A model generated the notes under the pieces. It saw only the letters and a list, made by a program, of their open reading frames with translations. It was not told the DNA's origin and ran no database searches. From NCBI RefSeq assembly GCF_036231355.1, contig NZ_CP109496.1, positions 7,068,001 to 7,132,000 of the forward strand: DNA of 64,000 nt. Direction: 5' to 3'. This document shows positions 43,952-52,083 of the stretch, one piece after another. This stretch comes from Streptomyces sp. NBC_01431 (GTDB taxonomy: Bacteria; Actinomycetota; Actinomycetes; Streptomycetales; Streptomycetaceae). The translations under genes and the position numbers were made by a program. Each line of letters begins with the position of its first letter. The first letter of the stretch is position 1.

Positions 43952-44497
43952 TCAGTCCTGCCCTCGATCGTCGTCCAGGGCGTCCAGGGCCGCGGTCAGC
44001 CAGCCGATCCAGAACGTCTCCAGCTCGATGCCGCCGCGCAGCACCAGATGCCGCAGCCGGTCCTGCTCACTGTCCCGCTCGGGCGGGAAGTCCTTCGTCT
44101 CGATACCGCGGTACGTCTCCAACTGGGCGCGGTGCAGGGCGAGATGACGCTCCAGCTCGCCCCGCAGCCCGCCCGTGCCGATCACCGCCGCCGCCCGCAT
44201 CCGCAGCAGCAACGGGTCCCGCATGGGCTTGGGGTCCTGCCCGGCCGCCGCCCACCGGACGAGCTCCGCACGGCCCGCGGGCAGCACCTCGTACTCCTTC
44301 TTCTGCCCGCGCGCGGGCGCGGCGGACGGCAGCGCGCGGATGAACCCGGACTGCTCCAGCTTCCCCAGCTCGCGATAGATCTGCTGGTGCGTCGCCGACC
44401 AGAAGTAGCCGATCGACTTGTCGAAACGGCGGGTCAGCTCCAGGCCCGAGGAGGGCTTTTCGAGCAGAGCGGTCAGGATCGCGTGCGGGAGAGACAT
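43952..44497 (-). CDS. PadR family transcriptional regulator
   Basis: The 181-residue protein has the PadR N-terminal winged helix (LPHAILTALLEKPSSGLELTRRFDKSIGYFWSATHQQIYRELG, about 2-45) and a C-terminal alpha-helical dimerisation half (Vir_act_alpha_C-like). PadR proteins sense phenolic acids or drugs and repress detoxification genes. A -10-like TAGGAT (44504-44509, minus strand) ends 6 bases before the ATG, and there is no ribosome site, so it may be leaderless. It lies 28 bp after the dienoyl-CoA reductase gene on the same strand and could act on its operator (46603-46624). Confidence 0.92.
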   Translation of the reverse strand: MSLPHAILTALLEKPSSGLELTRRFDKSIGYFWSATHQQIYRELGKLEQSGFIRALPSAAPARGQKKEYEVLPAGRAELVRWAAAGQDPKPMRDPLLLRMRAAAVIGTGGLRGELERHLALHRAQLETYRGIETKDFPPERDSEQDRLRHLVLRGGIELETFWIGWLTAALDALDDDRGQD

Positions 44498-44503
44498 GAC
44501 CGC

Positions 44504-44509
44504 ATCCTA
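44504..44509 (-). promoter_or_regulatory. -10 box for leaderless padR transcript
   Basis: TAGGAT (minus strand) ends 6 bases before the PadR ATG at 44497. It lies in the 28 bp gap after the reductase gene, so padR may have its own promoter besides read-through. Confidence 0.45.
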
Positions 44510-44525
44510 GGTTCGGCGGCGAGCC

Positions 44526-46547
44526 TCAGAGGCTTGCCGCGAGCCGGGTGCCCTGGTCGATGGCCCGCTTGGCGTCCAGCTCGGCGGCCACGTCGGCGCC
44601 GCCGATCAGGTGCACGGTCGCGCCGGCCGCGCTCAGCTCCTCGTACAGGCCGCGTCGCGACTCCTGGCCCGCGCACAGCACGACCGTGTCGACGGGCAGC
44701 ACCGACGACTCGCCGTCGACCGTGATGTGCAGGCCCGCGTCGTCGATCCGGTCGTAGGTGACGCCCGGGACCATGTTCACGCCGCGGTGCTTGAGCTCGG
44801 TGCGGTGGATCCACCCCGTCGTCTTGCCGAGCCCCGCGCCGACCTTCGTCGTCTTGCGCTGGAGCAGGTGCACCTGGCGCGGCGGCTTGGGCCGCTCGGC
44901 CTTGCGCAGCCCGCCGCGCTCGCCGTACGCGGTGTCCACGCCCCACTGCCGGAAGTACGTCTCGGCGTCCAGGCTCGCCGCGTCGCCGCCGTCGGTGAGG
45001 AACTCGGCGACGTCGAAACCGATGCCGCCCGCGCCGATGACCGCGACCCGCTCGCCGACCGGCGCCCCGTCCCGCAGCACGTCGAGGTAGGTGACGACGC
45101 TCGGGTGGTCCGAGCCCGGGATCTCGGGGGTGCGCGGGGTGACGCCGGTCGCGATCACGATCTCGTCGTACGAGCCGTCGCCCAGGTCGCCCGCGCTGAC
45201 CGCGGTGTTCAACTTCACGTCCACGCCGTGCAGTTCGAGCTGCGTACGGAAGTAGCGCAGCGTCTCGTCGAACTCCTCCTTGCCGGGCACCCGCTTGGCG
45301 ATGTTCAGCTGGCCACCGATCCGGTCGGCGGCGTCGAAGAGGGTGACGGCATGCCCGCGCCCGGCCGCCGTGACGGCGAAGGCGAGTCCGGCCGGGCCCG
45401 CGCCGACCACCGCGACGCGCTTGCGCAGCTTGGTGGGGGACAGGACCAGCTCGGTCTCGTGGCAGGCGCGCGGGTTGACCAGGCAGGAGGTGATCTTGCC
45501 GCTGAAGGTGTGGTCCAGGCAGGCCTGGTTGCAGCCGATGCACGTGTTGATCGTCTCGGCGCGGCCGGCGCTCGCCTTGGCGACGAACTCCGGGTCGGCG
45601 AGGAAGGGACGCGCCATCGACACCATGTCCGCACGCCCATCGGCGAGCAACTGCTCGGCGACTTCAGGGGTGTTGATGCGGTTGCTGGTGATCAGCGGGA
45701 TCGACACCGACCCCATGAGCTTCTTCGTCACCCAGGTGTACGCGCCCCGGGGCACCGAGGTCGCGATCGTCGGGATGCGCGCCTCGTGCCAGCCGATGCC
45801 GGTGTTGATGATCGTCGCCCCGGCCGCCTCGATGGCGCGCGCGAGGGTGGTGACCTCCTCCAGCGTCGAGCCGCCGGGGACCAGGTCCAGCATGGAAAGG
45901 CGGTAGATGAGGATGAAGTCGGTGCCCAGGCGCTCGCGCGTGCGGCGCACGATCTCGACCGGGAAGCGCATCCGGTTCTCGTAGGAGCCGCCCCAGCGGT
46001 CGGTGCGCCGGTTGGTGGCGCCCGCGACGAACTCGTTGATGAGGTAGCCCTCGGAGCCCATGATCTCGACGCCGTCGTAACCCGCCGACTTCGCGAGTTC
46101 GGCCGCGCGCACGAAGTCCTCGACGGTCTGCTCGACCTGCTCGTCGCTCAGCTCATTCGGTACGAACGGGCTGATCGGCGCCTGGAGCGGGCTCGGCGCG
46201 ACCAGGTCCTGGTGGTAGGCGTACCGCCCGAAGTGCAGGATCTGCATCGCGATCCGGCCGCCCTCGCGGTGCACGGCGTCGGTGACCGTCCGGTGCTGAG
46301 CGGCCTCCGCCTCGCAGGTCAGCTTGGCGCCGCCCGGGTAGGGCCGGCCCGCGTCGTTGGGGGCGATCCCGCCGGTGACCATGAGGCCGACCCCGCCGCG
46401 GGCCCGCTCGGCGTAGAACGCCGCCATCCGCTCGAAGCCGTTCTCGGCCTCTTCGAGCCCGATGTGCATCGAGCCCATCAGCACCCGGTTGGGCAGGGTG
46501 GTGAACCCGAGGTCGAGGGGGCTCAGCAGATGGGGGTACGCGGTCAT
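44526..46547 (-). CDS. fadH: NADPH-dependent 2,4-dienoyl-CoA reductase (FadH-like old yellow enzyme)
   Basis: The 673-residue protein has an N-terminal FMN-binding TIM barrel (LLSPLDLGFTTLPNRVLMGSMH, GGIAP, GGSYENRMRFPVEIV), a 4Fe-4S cluster motif from CIGCNQAC to TSCLVNPRA (four cysteines near 336-357), then FAD and NADPH Rossmann domains (VAVVGAGPAGLAFA near 375). It is the FadH layout: reduces 2,4-dienoyl-CoA in unsaturated fatty acid oxidation, or related enones. A GGAGGCG ribosome site lies before ATG 46547. Transcription probably starts near 46575 from the operator-bearing promoter. Confidence 0.95.
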   Translation of the reverse strand: MTAYPHLLSPLDLGFTTLPNRVLMGSMHIGLEEAENGFERMAAFYAERARGGVGLMVTGGIAPNDAGRPYPGGAKLTCEAEAAQHRTVTDAVHREGGRIAMQILHFGRYAYHQDLVAPSPLQAPISPFVPNELSDEQVEQTVEDFVRAAELAKSAGYDGVEIMGSEGYLINEFVAGATNRRTDRWGGSYENRMRFPVEIVRRTRERLGTDFILIYRLSMLDLVPGGSTLEEVTTLARAIEAAGATIINTGIGWHEARIPTIATSVPRGAYTWVTKKLMGSVSIPLITSNRINTPEVAEQLLADGRADMVSMARPFLADPEFVAKASAGRAETINTCIGCNQACLDHTFSGKITSCLVNPRACHETELVLSPTKLRKRVAVVGAGPAGLAFAVTAAGRGHAVTLFDAADRIGGQLNIAKRVPGKEEFDETLRYFRTQLELHGVDVKLNTAVSAGDLGDGSYDEIVIATGVTPRTPEIPGSDHPSVVTYLDVLRDGAPVGERVAVIGAGGIGFDVAEFLTDGGDAASLDAETYFRQWGVDTAYGERGGLRKAERPKPPRQVHLLQRKTTKVGAGLGKTTGWIHRTELKHRGVNMVPGVTYDRIDDAGLHITVDGESSVLPVDTVVLCAGQESRRGLYEELSAAGATVHLIGGADVAAELDAKRAIDQGTRLAASL

Positions 46548-46581
46548 GGGGGCGCCTCCGGGTGGGGTGTCGTCGCCTCCA

Positions 46582-46611
46582 GTTGTAGACCAGCCGACCC
46601 CGGTTATGCAA
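46582..46611 (-). promoter_or_regulatory. Predicted promoter of the fadH-like gene
   Basis: On the minus strand, -35 TTGCAT (complement of 46606-46611) and -10 TACAAC (complement of 46582-46587) are separated by 18 bp. The -35 sits inside the palindrome at 46603-46624. Confidence 0.55.
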
Positions 46612-46624
46612 CAAGTTGCATAAC
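46603..46624. promoter_or_regulatory. Perfect 10 bp inverted repeat, PadR-type operator
   Basis: GTTATGCAAC (46603-46612) and GTTGCATAAC (46615-46624) are perfect inverted arms around AA. The core ATGC-N8-GCAT resembles the ATGT-N8-ACAT consensus of PadR-family operators. It covers the -35 of the fadH promoter, so a repressor bound here would block it. The PadR gene directly downstream of fadH is the natural candidate. Confidence 0.75.
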
Positions 46625-46637
46625 ACTGAGGTGGCGC

Positions 46638-47429
46638 TCACACCCAGGGCGGCGGCTCCTCGGGGACGAGGGGATGGACGTCGAAGAGCACGGCCGCCTC
46701 CGCCCCCATGGCCGGACCCGCCGCCCGCGCCATCCACGTGAGGAACGGTCCCGGGGCGAAACCGTCGGCCTGTGCGCCAAGGCCCTTCGTGTACTCGGCG
46801 TGCGCCGTCAGGGACGCGATGCCCCGCTCCAGCGGATCGCCGGTCACCTCGACGCCGTGCGTGGGCCGCTCCGCCCCCGCGAACGCGACGAAGCGGATCC
46901 CGCCCCACGGCTCCAGGCCCTCGTCCGCCAGCTCCGGGAAGATCCACCGGTTACCGGCGTCCCGCGCCGCGTCGAGCGCAGCGAGCCCGACCGCCCGGTG
47001 GTCGGCCTGGTTGACGAGGCCGCCCACCATCCTGATCGTGTACGGCCCCGACACCATCACCTCCGGGCGGAACCTGCGGATGGCTCGCACGATGTCGCGC
47101 CTCAGGTCGATCCCGTACTCGACCACCCCGTCCCGGTGGCCGAGGAACTCGACATCGGTGACCCCGACCTCGCGCGCACCGGCCCGCTCCTCGGCCTCGC
47201 GCAGAGGCGCGGCCCGGTCGGGAGGCATCCCGTCGATGCCCGCCTCCCCGCGCGTCGCCAGGACGTAGCCCACCTGTTTGCCCTGCGCGGTCCAGCGGGC
47301 GACCGCCGACGCCGTGCCGTACTCGATGTCGTCCGGGTGCGCCACGACGGCCAGACACCGGTTCCAGTCCTCCGGCAGCGCGGGAAGCGGCGGGCCGCCG
47401 GTGCCACCCAAGTCGTTGAAGGCACTCAT
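46638..47429 (-). CDS. PIG-L family deacetylase
   Basis: The 263-residue protein has the zinc-binding motif AHPDDIEYG (about residue 31) and the second site typically H-x-D-H, seen in QADHRAVGLAA (about 141). PIG-L/LmbE-like enzymes remove acetyl groups from N-acetylglucosamine-type substrates; actinobacterial members include mycothiol pathway deacetylases. This copy lacks the wider mshB context and the substrate is unknown. The GGGGG before the ATG at 47429 can act as ribosome site. Stands upstream of the fadH gene with its operator between. Confidence 0.9.
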   Translation of the reverse strand: MSAFNDLGGTGGPPLPALPEDWNRCLAVVAHPDDIEYGTASAVARWTAQGKQVGYVLATRGEAGIDGMPPDRAAPLREAEERAGAREVGVTDVEFLGHRDGVVEYGIDLRRDIVRAIRRFRPEVMVSGPYTIRMVGGLVNQADHRAVGLAALDAARDAGNRWIFPELADEGLEPWGGIRFVAFAGAERPTHGVEVTGDPLERGIASLTAHAEYTKGLGAQADGFAPGPFLTWMARAAGPAMGAEAAVLFDVHPLVPEEPPPWV

Positions 47430-47474
47430 GCCCCCATGATGGCGCGGGTCGTGGGGCGACGACAGCGGAGCGCG

Positions 47475-47668
47475 GGGGCGGCCGCGGCCACTCGGCTGTA
47501 TCTGGCCCGGCCGGAGCCGGGGTGGCCGCGCCGGGCCGGGGAGGCGGTCGCGGTCGCCCGGCTGTGTCTGGCCCGGCCGGTCCTGGTGTGCCTGCGCGGG
47601 GCGGGGAGGCGGTCGCGGCCGACCGGCTGTGCCCGACCCGGCCGACCCGGGTGCCCGCGCCCTCCCTC
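47475..47668. repeat. Three imperfect 65-66 bp GC-rich direct repeats
   Basis: Units begin at about 47475, 47541 and 47606, each opening with GAGGCGGTCGCGG (first copy GGGGCGGCCGCGG) and containing CGGCTGT, then CTGGCCCGGCCGG (diverged in the third). The spacing is 66 and 65 bp. The array fills most of the gap between the PIG-L and dhaM genes and touches the end of dhaM. An open frame on the minus strand (46951-47670) is Pro/Ala/Gly/Arg-rich and probably not a gene. Confidence 0.8.
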
Positions 47669-48080
47669 ACACCTTGCGGTAGTCGTACGCCTCGACCGCC
47701 GCCGCCTCCACGGCGTCCAGGTCCGCGCCCGCGGACGCGCTGACGACGGCGGCCACCGCTCCCTCCACGAACGGAGCGTCCAACAGCCTTGTCCCGTCCG
47801 GGAGTTCGTCGCCCTCCGCGAGCATCGCCTTCACCGTGAGGACGGCGCTGCCCAGGTCGACCAGTACCGCGACGCCCGCCCCCTGGTCCACGGACTCCGC
47901 GGCCCGCGCGATCAGCTCGGCGCTGGTGCCGAGGCCGCCGTCGGGCAGCCCGCCCGCGGCTGCCACGGGCGCGGTGACGCCGCCTCCCGCCAGCCCCCGG
48001 GCCAGCTCGGCGACGGACGCCGCGACCGCGGCGCTGTGCGAGACCAGCACCACTCCGACCGGTGCCCCGGGCCCGCTCAC
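47667..48080 (-). CDS. dhaM: PTS-dependent dihydroxyacetone kinase phosphotransferase subunit DhaM
   Basis: The 137-residue protein is a single EIIA-man-like domain: VVLVSHSAAVAASVAELA contains the phosphoryl-accepting His (about residue 15), and VAVLVDLGSAVLTVKAML follows. DhaM passes phosphate from HPr to the ADP bound in DhaL. The HPr- and EI-like domains found in longer DhaM proteins are absent, so the general PTS proteins must supply phosphate. The GTG overlaps the dhaL stop by 4 bases. It is the last gene of the dhaKLM operon. Confidence 0.93.
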   Translation of the reverse strand: MSGPGAPVGVVLVSHSAAVAASVAELARGLAGGGVTAPVAAAGGLPDGGLGTSAELIARAAESVDQGAGVAVLVDLGSAVLTVKAMLAEGDELPDGTRLLDAPFVEGAVAAVVSASAGADLDAVEAAAVEAYDYRKV

Positions 48081-48673
48081 GCGGCGGCCTCCACGAGTGT
48101 GGCGATCAGCAGCGCGGACGAGGCTGCCCCCGGATCCAGGTGCCCGATGGACCGCTCGCCCAGATAACTGGCCCGCCCCTTGCGAGCCTGTAGGGGTACG
48201 GTCGCGAGCGCACCCGCGTCGGCCGCGGCGGCTCCCGCCTCGAAGGACTCGCCGAGCGCCGCGACCGCGGGCAGCAGGGCGTCCAGCATCGTCTTGTCTC
48301 CGGCCGCCGCCCCGCCCAGCTGCGAGACCGCGGCGACGCCGGATCCGAGGGCCTCGGCCAGCTGCTCCAGGTTCACCTCGGCGGCGTCCCCGAGCGCCTT
48401 GCCGGTGCGCCGCAGCAGCGTCCCGTACAAGGGACCCGACGCACCCCCGACGGTGGAGACCAACTGCCGCCCGGCCAGCGTCAGTACGGCACCCGGGGTG
48501 CCAGGGGCCTCTTTCTCCAGGACCGCAATCACGGCGTGGAAGCCGCGCTGGAGATTGGCGCCGTGGTCGGCGTCCCCGATCGCCGAATCGAGATCGGTCA
48601 GCCGGGCCGCCTCCCGGTCCACGGCGGCGGCGGTCGCGGACATCCAGCGGCGGAAGAACGCGGCGTCGAGCAC
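48077..48673 (-). CDS. dhaL: Dihydroxyacetone kinase ADP-binding subunit DhaL
   Basis: The 198-residue DAK2-like protein has the Mg-ADP binding motif DLDSAIGDADHGANLQRG (about residues 28-45), which holds the Asp residues that coordinate the two magnesium ions, and VGGASGPLYGTLLR (about 95-108). DhaL carries ADP as a cofactor and passes phosphate from DhaM to dihydroxyacetone on DhaK. GTG 48673 is preferred because AAGGAGG lies directly upstream; the ATG at 48691 would place that site inside the gene. It lies 22 bp after dhaK and overlaps dhaM. Confidence 0.95.
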   Translation of the reverse strand: MLDAAFFRRWMSATAAAVDREAARLTDLDSAIGDADHGANLQRGFHAVIAVLEKEAPGTPGAVLTLAGRQLVSTVGGASGPLYGTLLRRTGKALGDAAEVNLEQLAEALGSGVAAVSQLGGAAAGDKTMLDALLPAVAALGESFEAGAAAADAGALATVPLQARKGRASYLGERSIGHLDPGAASSALLIATLVEAAA

Positions 48674-48695
48674 AAGCCCTCCTTCAGGCATCGGT

Positions 48696-49688
48696 TCAGC
48701 GACCCCAGCGCAGTGCGGACGTCTCTACCGGGGCGTCCCACAGCCGCAGCAGCTCCTCGTCGACCTGGCAGAGCGTCACCGAGCAGCCCGCCATGTCGAG
48801 CGAGGTCACATAGTTACCCACGAGCGTACGGGCCACTGCCACGCCCCGCTCGGCGAGCACCCGGTGTACCTCCGCGGCGAATCCGTACAGTTCGAGCAGG
48901 GGAGTGGCGCCCATCCCGTTGACGAGCAACAGGACGGGACTTGACGGCCGCAGATCCTCCACGACGGCCTCCACGGCGAAGTCCGCGATCTCCCTCGACG
49001 TCATCATCGGCCGCCGCTCGCGCCCCGGCTCGCCGTGAATGCCCACCCCCAACTCCAGCTCGCCGGGCGGCAGATCGAAGGTCGGGCTGCCCTTGGCGGG
49101 GGTGGTGCAGGCGCCGAGCGCCACCCCGAAGCTCCGGGCGCTCCCGTTCACCTGCCGGGCGATGGCCTCGACACGCTCCAGCGGCGCGCCCTCCTCGGCG
49201 GCCGCCCCCGCGATCTTCTCCACGAACAGGGTGGCGCCGGTGCCGCGCCGACCCGCGGTGTAGAGGCTGTCGGTCACCGCCACGTCGTCGTCGACCAGCA
49301 CCTTGGCGATCCGCACGCCCTCCTCCTCGGCGAGCTCGGCCGCCATGTCGAAGTTGAGCACGTCGCCGGTGTAGTTCTTGACGACGAACAGGACTCCCGC
49401 GCCGCTGTCCACGGCCGCCGCCGCCCGCACCACCTGATCGGGCACCGGCGAGGTGAACACCTCGCCGGGACAGGCGGCGGAGAGCATTCCCGGTCCCACG
49501 AACCCCGCGTGCAACGGCTCGTGCCCGGACCCGCCGCCCGAGACCAGGCCGACCTTTCCGGCCACGGGCGCGTCACGGCGTACGACCACCCGGTTCTCGA
49601 CATCGACTGTGAGGTCGGGATGCGCGAGCGCCATCCCGCGCAGCGCGTCCGCGACGACGGTCTCGGGCACATTGATCAGCATTTTCAC
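48696..49688 (-). CDS. dhaK: Dihydroxyacetone kinase subunit DhaK
   Basis: The 330-residue DAK1 protein has SGGGSGHEPLHAGFVG (about residues 50-65) and GIHGEPG with His218, the residue that covalently binds dihydroxyacetone in E. coli DhaK; the numbering coincides. It is the substrate-binding subunit of the PTS-linked kinase that makes dihydroxyacetone phosphate, feeding glycolysis from glycerol or dihydroxyacetone. GTG 49688 has GGAGGTAC just upstream. First gene of dhaKLM. Confidence 0.96.
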   Translation of the reverse strand: MKMLINVPETVVADALRGMALAHPDLTVDVENRVVVRRDAPVAGKVGLVSGGGSGHEPLHAGFVGPGMLSAACPGEVFTSPVPDQVVRAAAAVDSGAGVLFVVKNYTGDVLNFDMAAELAEEEGVRIAKVLVDDDVAVTDSLYTAGRRGTGATLFVEKIAGAAAEEGAPLERVEAIARQVNGSARSFGVALGACTTPAKGSPTFDLPPGELELGVGIHGEPGRERRPMMTSREIADFAVEAVVEDLRPSSPVLLLVNGMGATPLLELYGFAAEVHRVLAERGVAVARTLVGNYVTSLDMAGCSVTLCQVDEELLRLWDAPVETSALRWGR

Positions 49689-50017
49689 GCGTACCTCCAA
49701 GGGGGCCGGCCTGGTCGGCCGACCTCTCGCCGGGTTCCTGATGGATGCGTCAGACATAGGGGGCGGGCACATGTGCGGGACGGCCCCAGTATCACGTCAA
49801 GGTGAGGTTCCGGCACATGTTGTGGCCGGCGGTATGCCGGGCGCGACCTCAAGAACCCGTCGCGATTCGGTCATGTACAGCTCATGAAAGGGCAAGGATT
49901 CCGCACGTCGCCGTCTGTTCATTTCCCGGGTCTACTCGCATAGACCGTCGTGGTGGTGTCATGCCGTCAGAAGCCCGGCGCACCGGTGCCGGGCTCCGAC
50001 CGATGGAGCACCCCCAC
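49689..50017. promoter_or_regulatory. Divergent region (329 bp) upstream of dhaK and the HNH-like gene
   Basis: Two 11 bp direct units, GGTCATGTACA (49869-49879) and GCTCATGAAAG (49880-49890), share TCATG and are followed by GTTCATTTCC near 49917. This recalls a PHO box built of 11 bp direct repeats but does not match its consensus well. No gene is recognised; TATGCCG-like boxes are not convincing. Confidence 0.4.
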
Positions 50018-50554
50018 ATGCGCCCCATATCCCAATTCGCCGCCGGCGCCTGCGCGCTGACCCTCGCCGCCGCGGGTCTCGTGCTCGGCACCGCCACCGC
50101 CCATGCCGCCCCGGCGAGCACCAGCGCCTCCTGCTCGCAGGCGTATCTGCCGCTGCCCGACTCGGTCTGCACGCCGGGCGCCTGGAACCCCGATGTCACC
50201 CAGGGCACGATCAAGTCCACGATCTGCGTATCCGGCTGGACCTCCACGGTGCGCCCTCCGACGTCGTACACCAATCCGCTGAAGGTCCAGCAGATCGCCG
50301 CGTACGGCTACAGCGACACCAGCACCTCGGACTACGAGGAGGACCACCTGATCCCCCTCGAACTAGGGGGCGACCCGCGCGACCCGCACAACCTGTGGCC
50401 CGAGCCGCGCTACGGCAATGAGCCCGCGCAGAGCAAGGACACGGTGGAGAACCGGCTGAAGACCGCGGTCTGCAACGGGCAGGTCCCCCTCAACGACGCG
50501 CGCGACGCGATCGCCACCGACTGGACCACGGCGCTGGCGAACCTCGGTCTCTGA
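50018..50554 (+). CDS. Secreted HNH-like nuclease/hypothetical
   Basis: The 178-residue precursor starts with a signal peptide (MRPISQFAAGACALTLAAAG with cleavage near ATAHA-AP, residue 30). The mature part contains DYEEDHLIPLELGGDPRDP followed by HNLWPEPRYG, which is the HNH/His-Me finger motif (E-D-H...N...P). It has four Cys in the mature region, probably disulfides. Extracellular HNH-like proteins may degrade nucleic acid; the activity is inferred. ATG 50018 has GGAG at 50005-50008, so the alternative ATG 50003 is less likely. Confidence 0.82.
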   Translation: MRPISQFAAGACALTLAAAGLVLGTATAHAAPASTSASCSQAYLPLPDSVCTPGAWNPDVTQGTIKSTICVSGWTSTVRPPTSYTNPLKVQQIAAYGYSDTSTSDYEEDHLIPLELGGDPRDPHNLWPEPRYGNEPAQSKDTVENRLKTAVCNGQVPLNDARDAIATDWTTALANLGL

Positions 50555-50567
50555 GAAGCCGGATCCC

Positions 50568-51452
50568 CTACCGGCCGGAGTGCATCGCGTTCTCGACCAC
50601 ATCCGGACGGTTGGTGATGATCCCGTCCACACCCAGTTCGATCAGTCGGGTCGCCGCGGGCGCGCTGTCGACGGTCCAGGTGTTCAGGCGCAGCCTCAGC
50701 CGGTGCGGTCCCCTGAGGGCGTGCACGGCCTTGGCGTACGCCGAAGTCACCCCGTGCTGCTCGGCGTTGATCTCGTCGGAGAAGACGGCGTACTGCTTGA
50801 GCTGGGTGACGGGCGGGTTGCCGAGGAAGCCGGTGCGGACCGCCGGGCGGAGCCGGTGAGTGGTGCGCAGGGCCGGCGCGCTGAAACTCTGGACGACCAG
50901 GCGCCGGGCCAGATGCGGCCGGTCGAGCCAGCCGGCCCGGCCCAGCGTGTCCAGGGCCTGGCGTTCGATGCCCGGGTAGAGCTCGGGCTGCTTCAGTTCG
51001 AGGAGCAGGCCCTGGCCGGTGTGGTCGAGCAGACCCAGGTACTCCTGGAGGGTCGGGATGCGTTCGCCCCGGAACCGCGGGGCGAACCACCCGCCCGCGT
51101 CCAGCTGCTTGATCTCGGCCAGGGTGAACGAACTCACCGACCACGGCGCCCGCTTGGGGTAGCGCTTCTTGACGTCGGTGGTGCGGGCCAGGGTGGTGTC
51201 GTGGATGACGACGAGGGCGCCGTCGCGGGTGCGCTGGACGTCGTTCTCCACCCATGAGATGTGGAGGTCGGCTGCTCGCTGGACGGAACTCAGCGTGTTC
51301 TCCGGCGCGTACGCGGAGGCTCCGCGGTGCGCGAAGACGGTGACGCCCCCGCCCGGGTCGGCAGAGGCGGCCTGAGCGGGCAGGGCGAGGGCGAAGACCC
51401 CGCAGAGCGTGGTGATGGCGGTGGTCACGGCGGTGCGGGGGCGCATGCGCAT
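50568..51452 (-). CDS. Secreted glycerophosphodiester phosphodiesterase
   Basis: The 294-residue precursor has a signal peptide (about 1-32; ITTLCGVFALALPAQAASA) and a GDPD TIM barrel with AHRGASAYAPENT (catalytic His, about 41), ENDVQRTRDGALVVIHD (metal-binding Glu/Asp and second His, about 68-84), and LLLELKQP (about 150). It cleaves glycerophosphodiesters to glycerol-3-phosphate. It faces the HNH-like gene (13 bp between stops). Glycerol released here could feed the dhaKLM route, but this is only inferred. Confidence 0.95.
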   Translation of the reverse strand: MRMRPRTAVTTAITTLCGVFALALPAQAASADPGGGVTVFAHRGASAYAPENTLSSVQRAADLHISWVENDVQRTRDGALVVIHDTTLARTTDVKKRYPKRAPWSVSSFTLAEIKQLDAGGWFAPRFRGERIPTLQEYLGLLDHTGQGLLLELKQPELYPGIERQALDTLGRAGWLDRPHLARRLVVQSFSAPALRTTHRLRPAVRTGFLGNPPVTQLKQYAVFSDEINAEQHGVTSAYAKAVHALRGPHRLRLRLNTWTVDSAPAATRLIELGVDGIITNRPDVVENAMHSGR

Positions 51453-51775
51453 TCCTCACGACGGCACGGATCGCTAATCCGCCGAGGGTGCCAGCCCGCC
51501 GCCGCGTATCGCGCCGTCGCCATGGGGTGGCAGACAAGAACATGACCCCGTTCCCCGGTGCGGGTGGCCGCCGTTCGGCCAGGAGGCCCAAGAGCGAGCG
51601 CATGAGCGGAACCGCCCCGGGCTCGGCGCCGTCAAGTGGCCAGGGATCGCCGGAGTGCCGGAGTCCCGGGGTTGGGCCACGGAGTCCCGGAACGCCGGAG
51701 CCTCGAAGTCCCGGGACGTCGGGGTCCAATTCGCGAAGAACTCCTGCCTCGAAATCGTCCGCCCCGAGGTGAAGA

Positions 51776-51944
51776 TCAGCGGGAGGAGCGACGCTTCAAC
51801 AGGAGGATCTTCAGCGTCTCGCCGCCGTTCTGGACTACGCGCGAGGATCGAAGCGGCGGCGACGGTTGTCACGCCGGCGGTGTAAACGGCGCCCGTGGCT
51901 CCGGCGAGCACGGCGTCGTCGTGGATCAGGGACAGTACGGACAT
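51776..51944 (-). pseudogene. Small gene with apparent frameshift
   Basis: From ATG 51944 the frame reads MSVLSLIHDDAVLAGATGAV, then a hydrophobic stretch to ILARSPERRR with good third-position G/C bias, then turns poor (GAC GCT GAA GAT CCT CCT GTT GAA). The +1 frame at that point reads ETLKILLLKRRSSR and stops at 51776, with G/C in nearly every third position. The 169 bp between start and this stop is one base over 56 codons. A one-base insertion or two-base deletion near 51835-51845 fits, unless the sequence has an error there. Product: about 55-residue single-pass membrane protein. A ribosome site (AGGAGGT, minus strand, near 51953) precedes the ATG. Confidence 0.6.
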
Positions 51945-52083
51945 GACTGGAGTACCTCCTGGAATGATCCGGGTTCGTCAACTCCCCCCGGGCAAGCCCC
52001 ATTTGGCCCCGCCATCAGTCACGGTAGGTTCGAGGCCGAACAAGCCCGAAGGACTTAGAACACAACGCTGTGGGTGAGGATCG

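Noticed and set aside
46951..47670. 239-codon minus-strand frame through the repeat array
   Set aside because: It is Pro/Gly/Ala/Arg-rich, in a different frame from PIG-L, and its length comes from the GC-rich repeats.
44610..48167. 1185-codon open frame on the plus strand
   Set aside because: It runs antisense to fadH, PIG-L and dhaM, has poor third-position bias, and is a shadow caused by the high GC.
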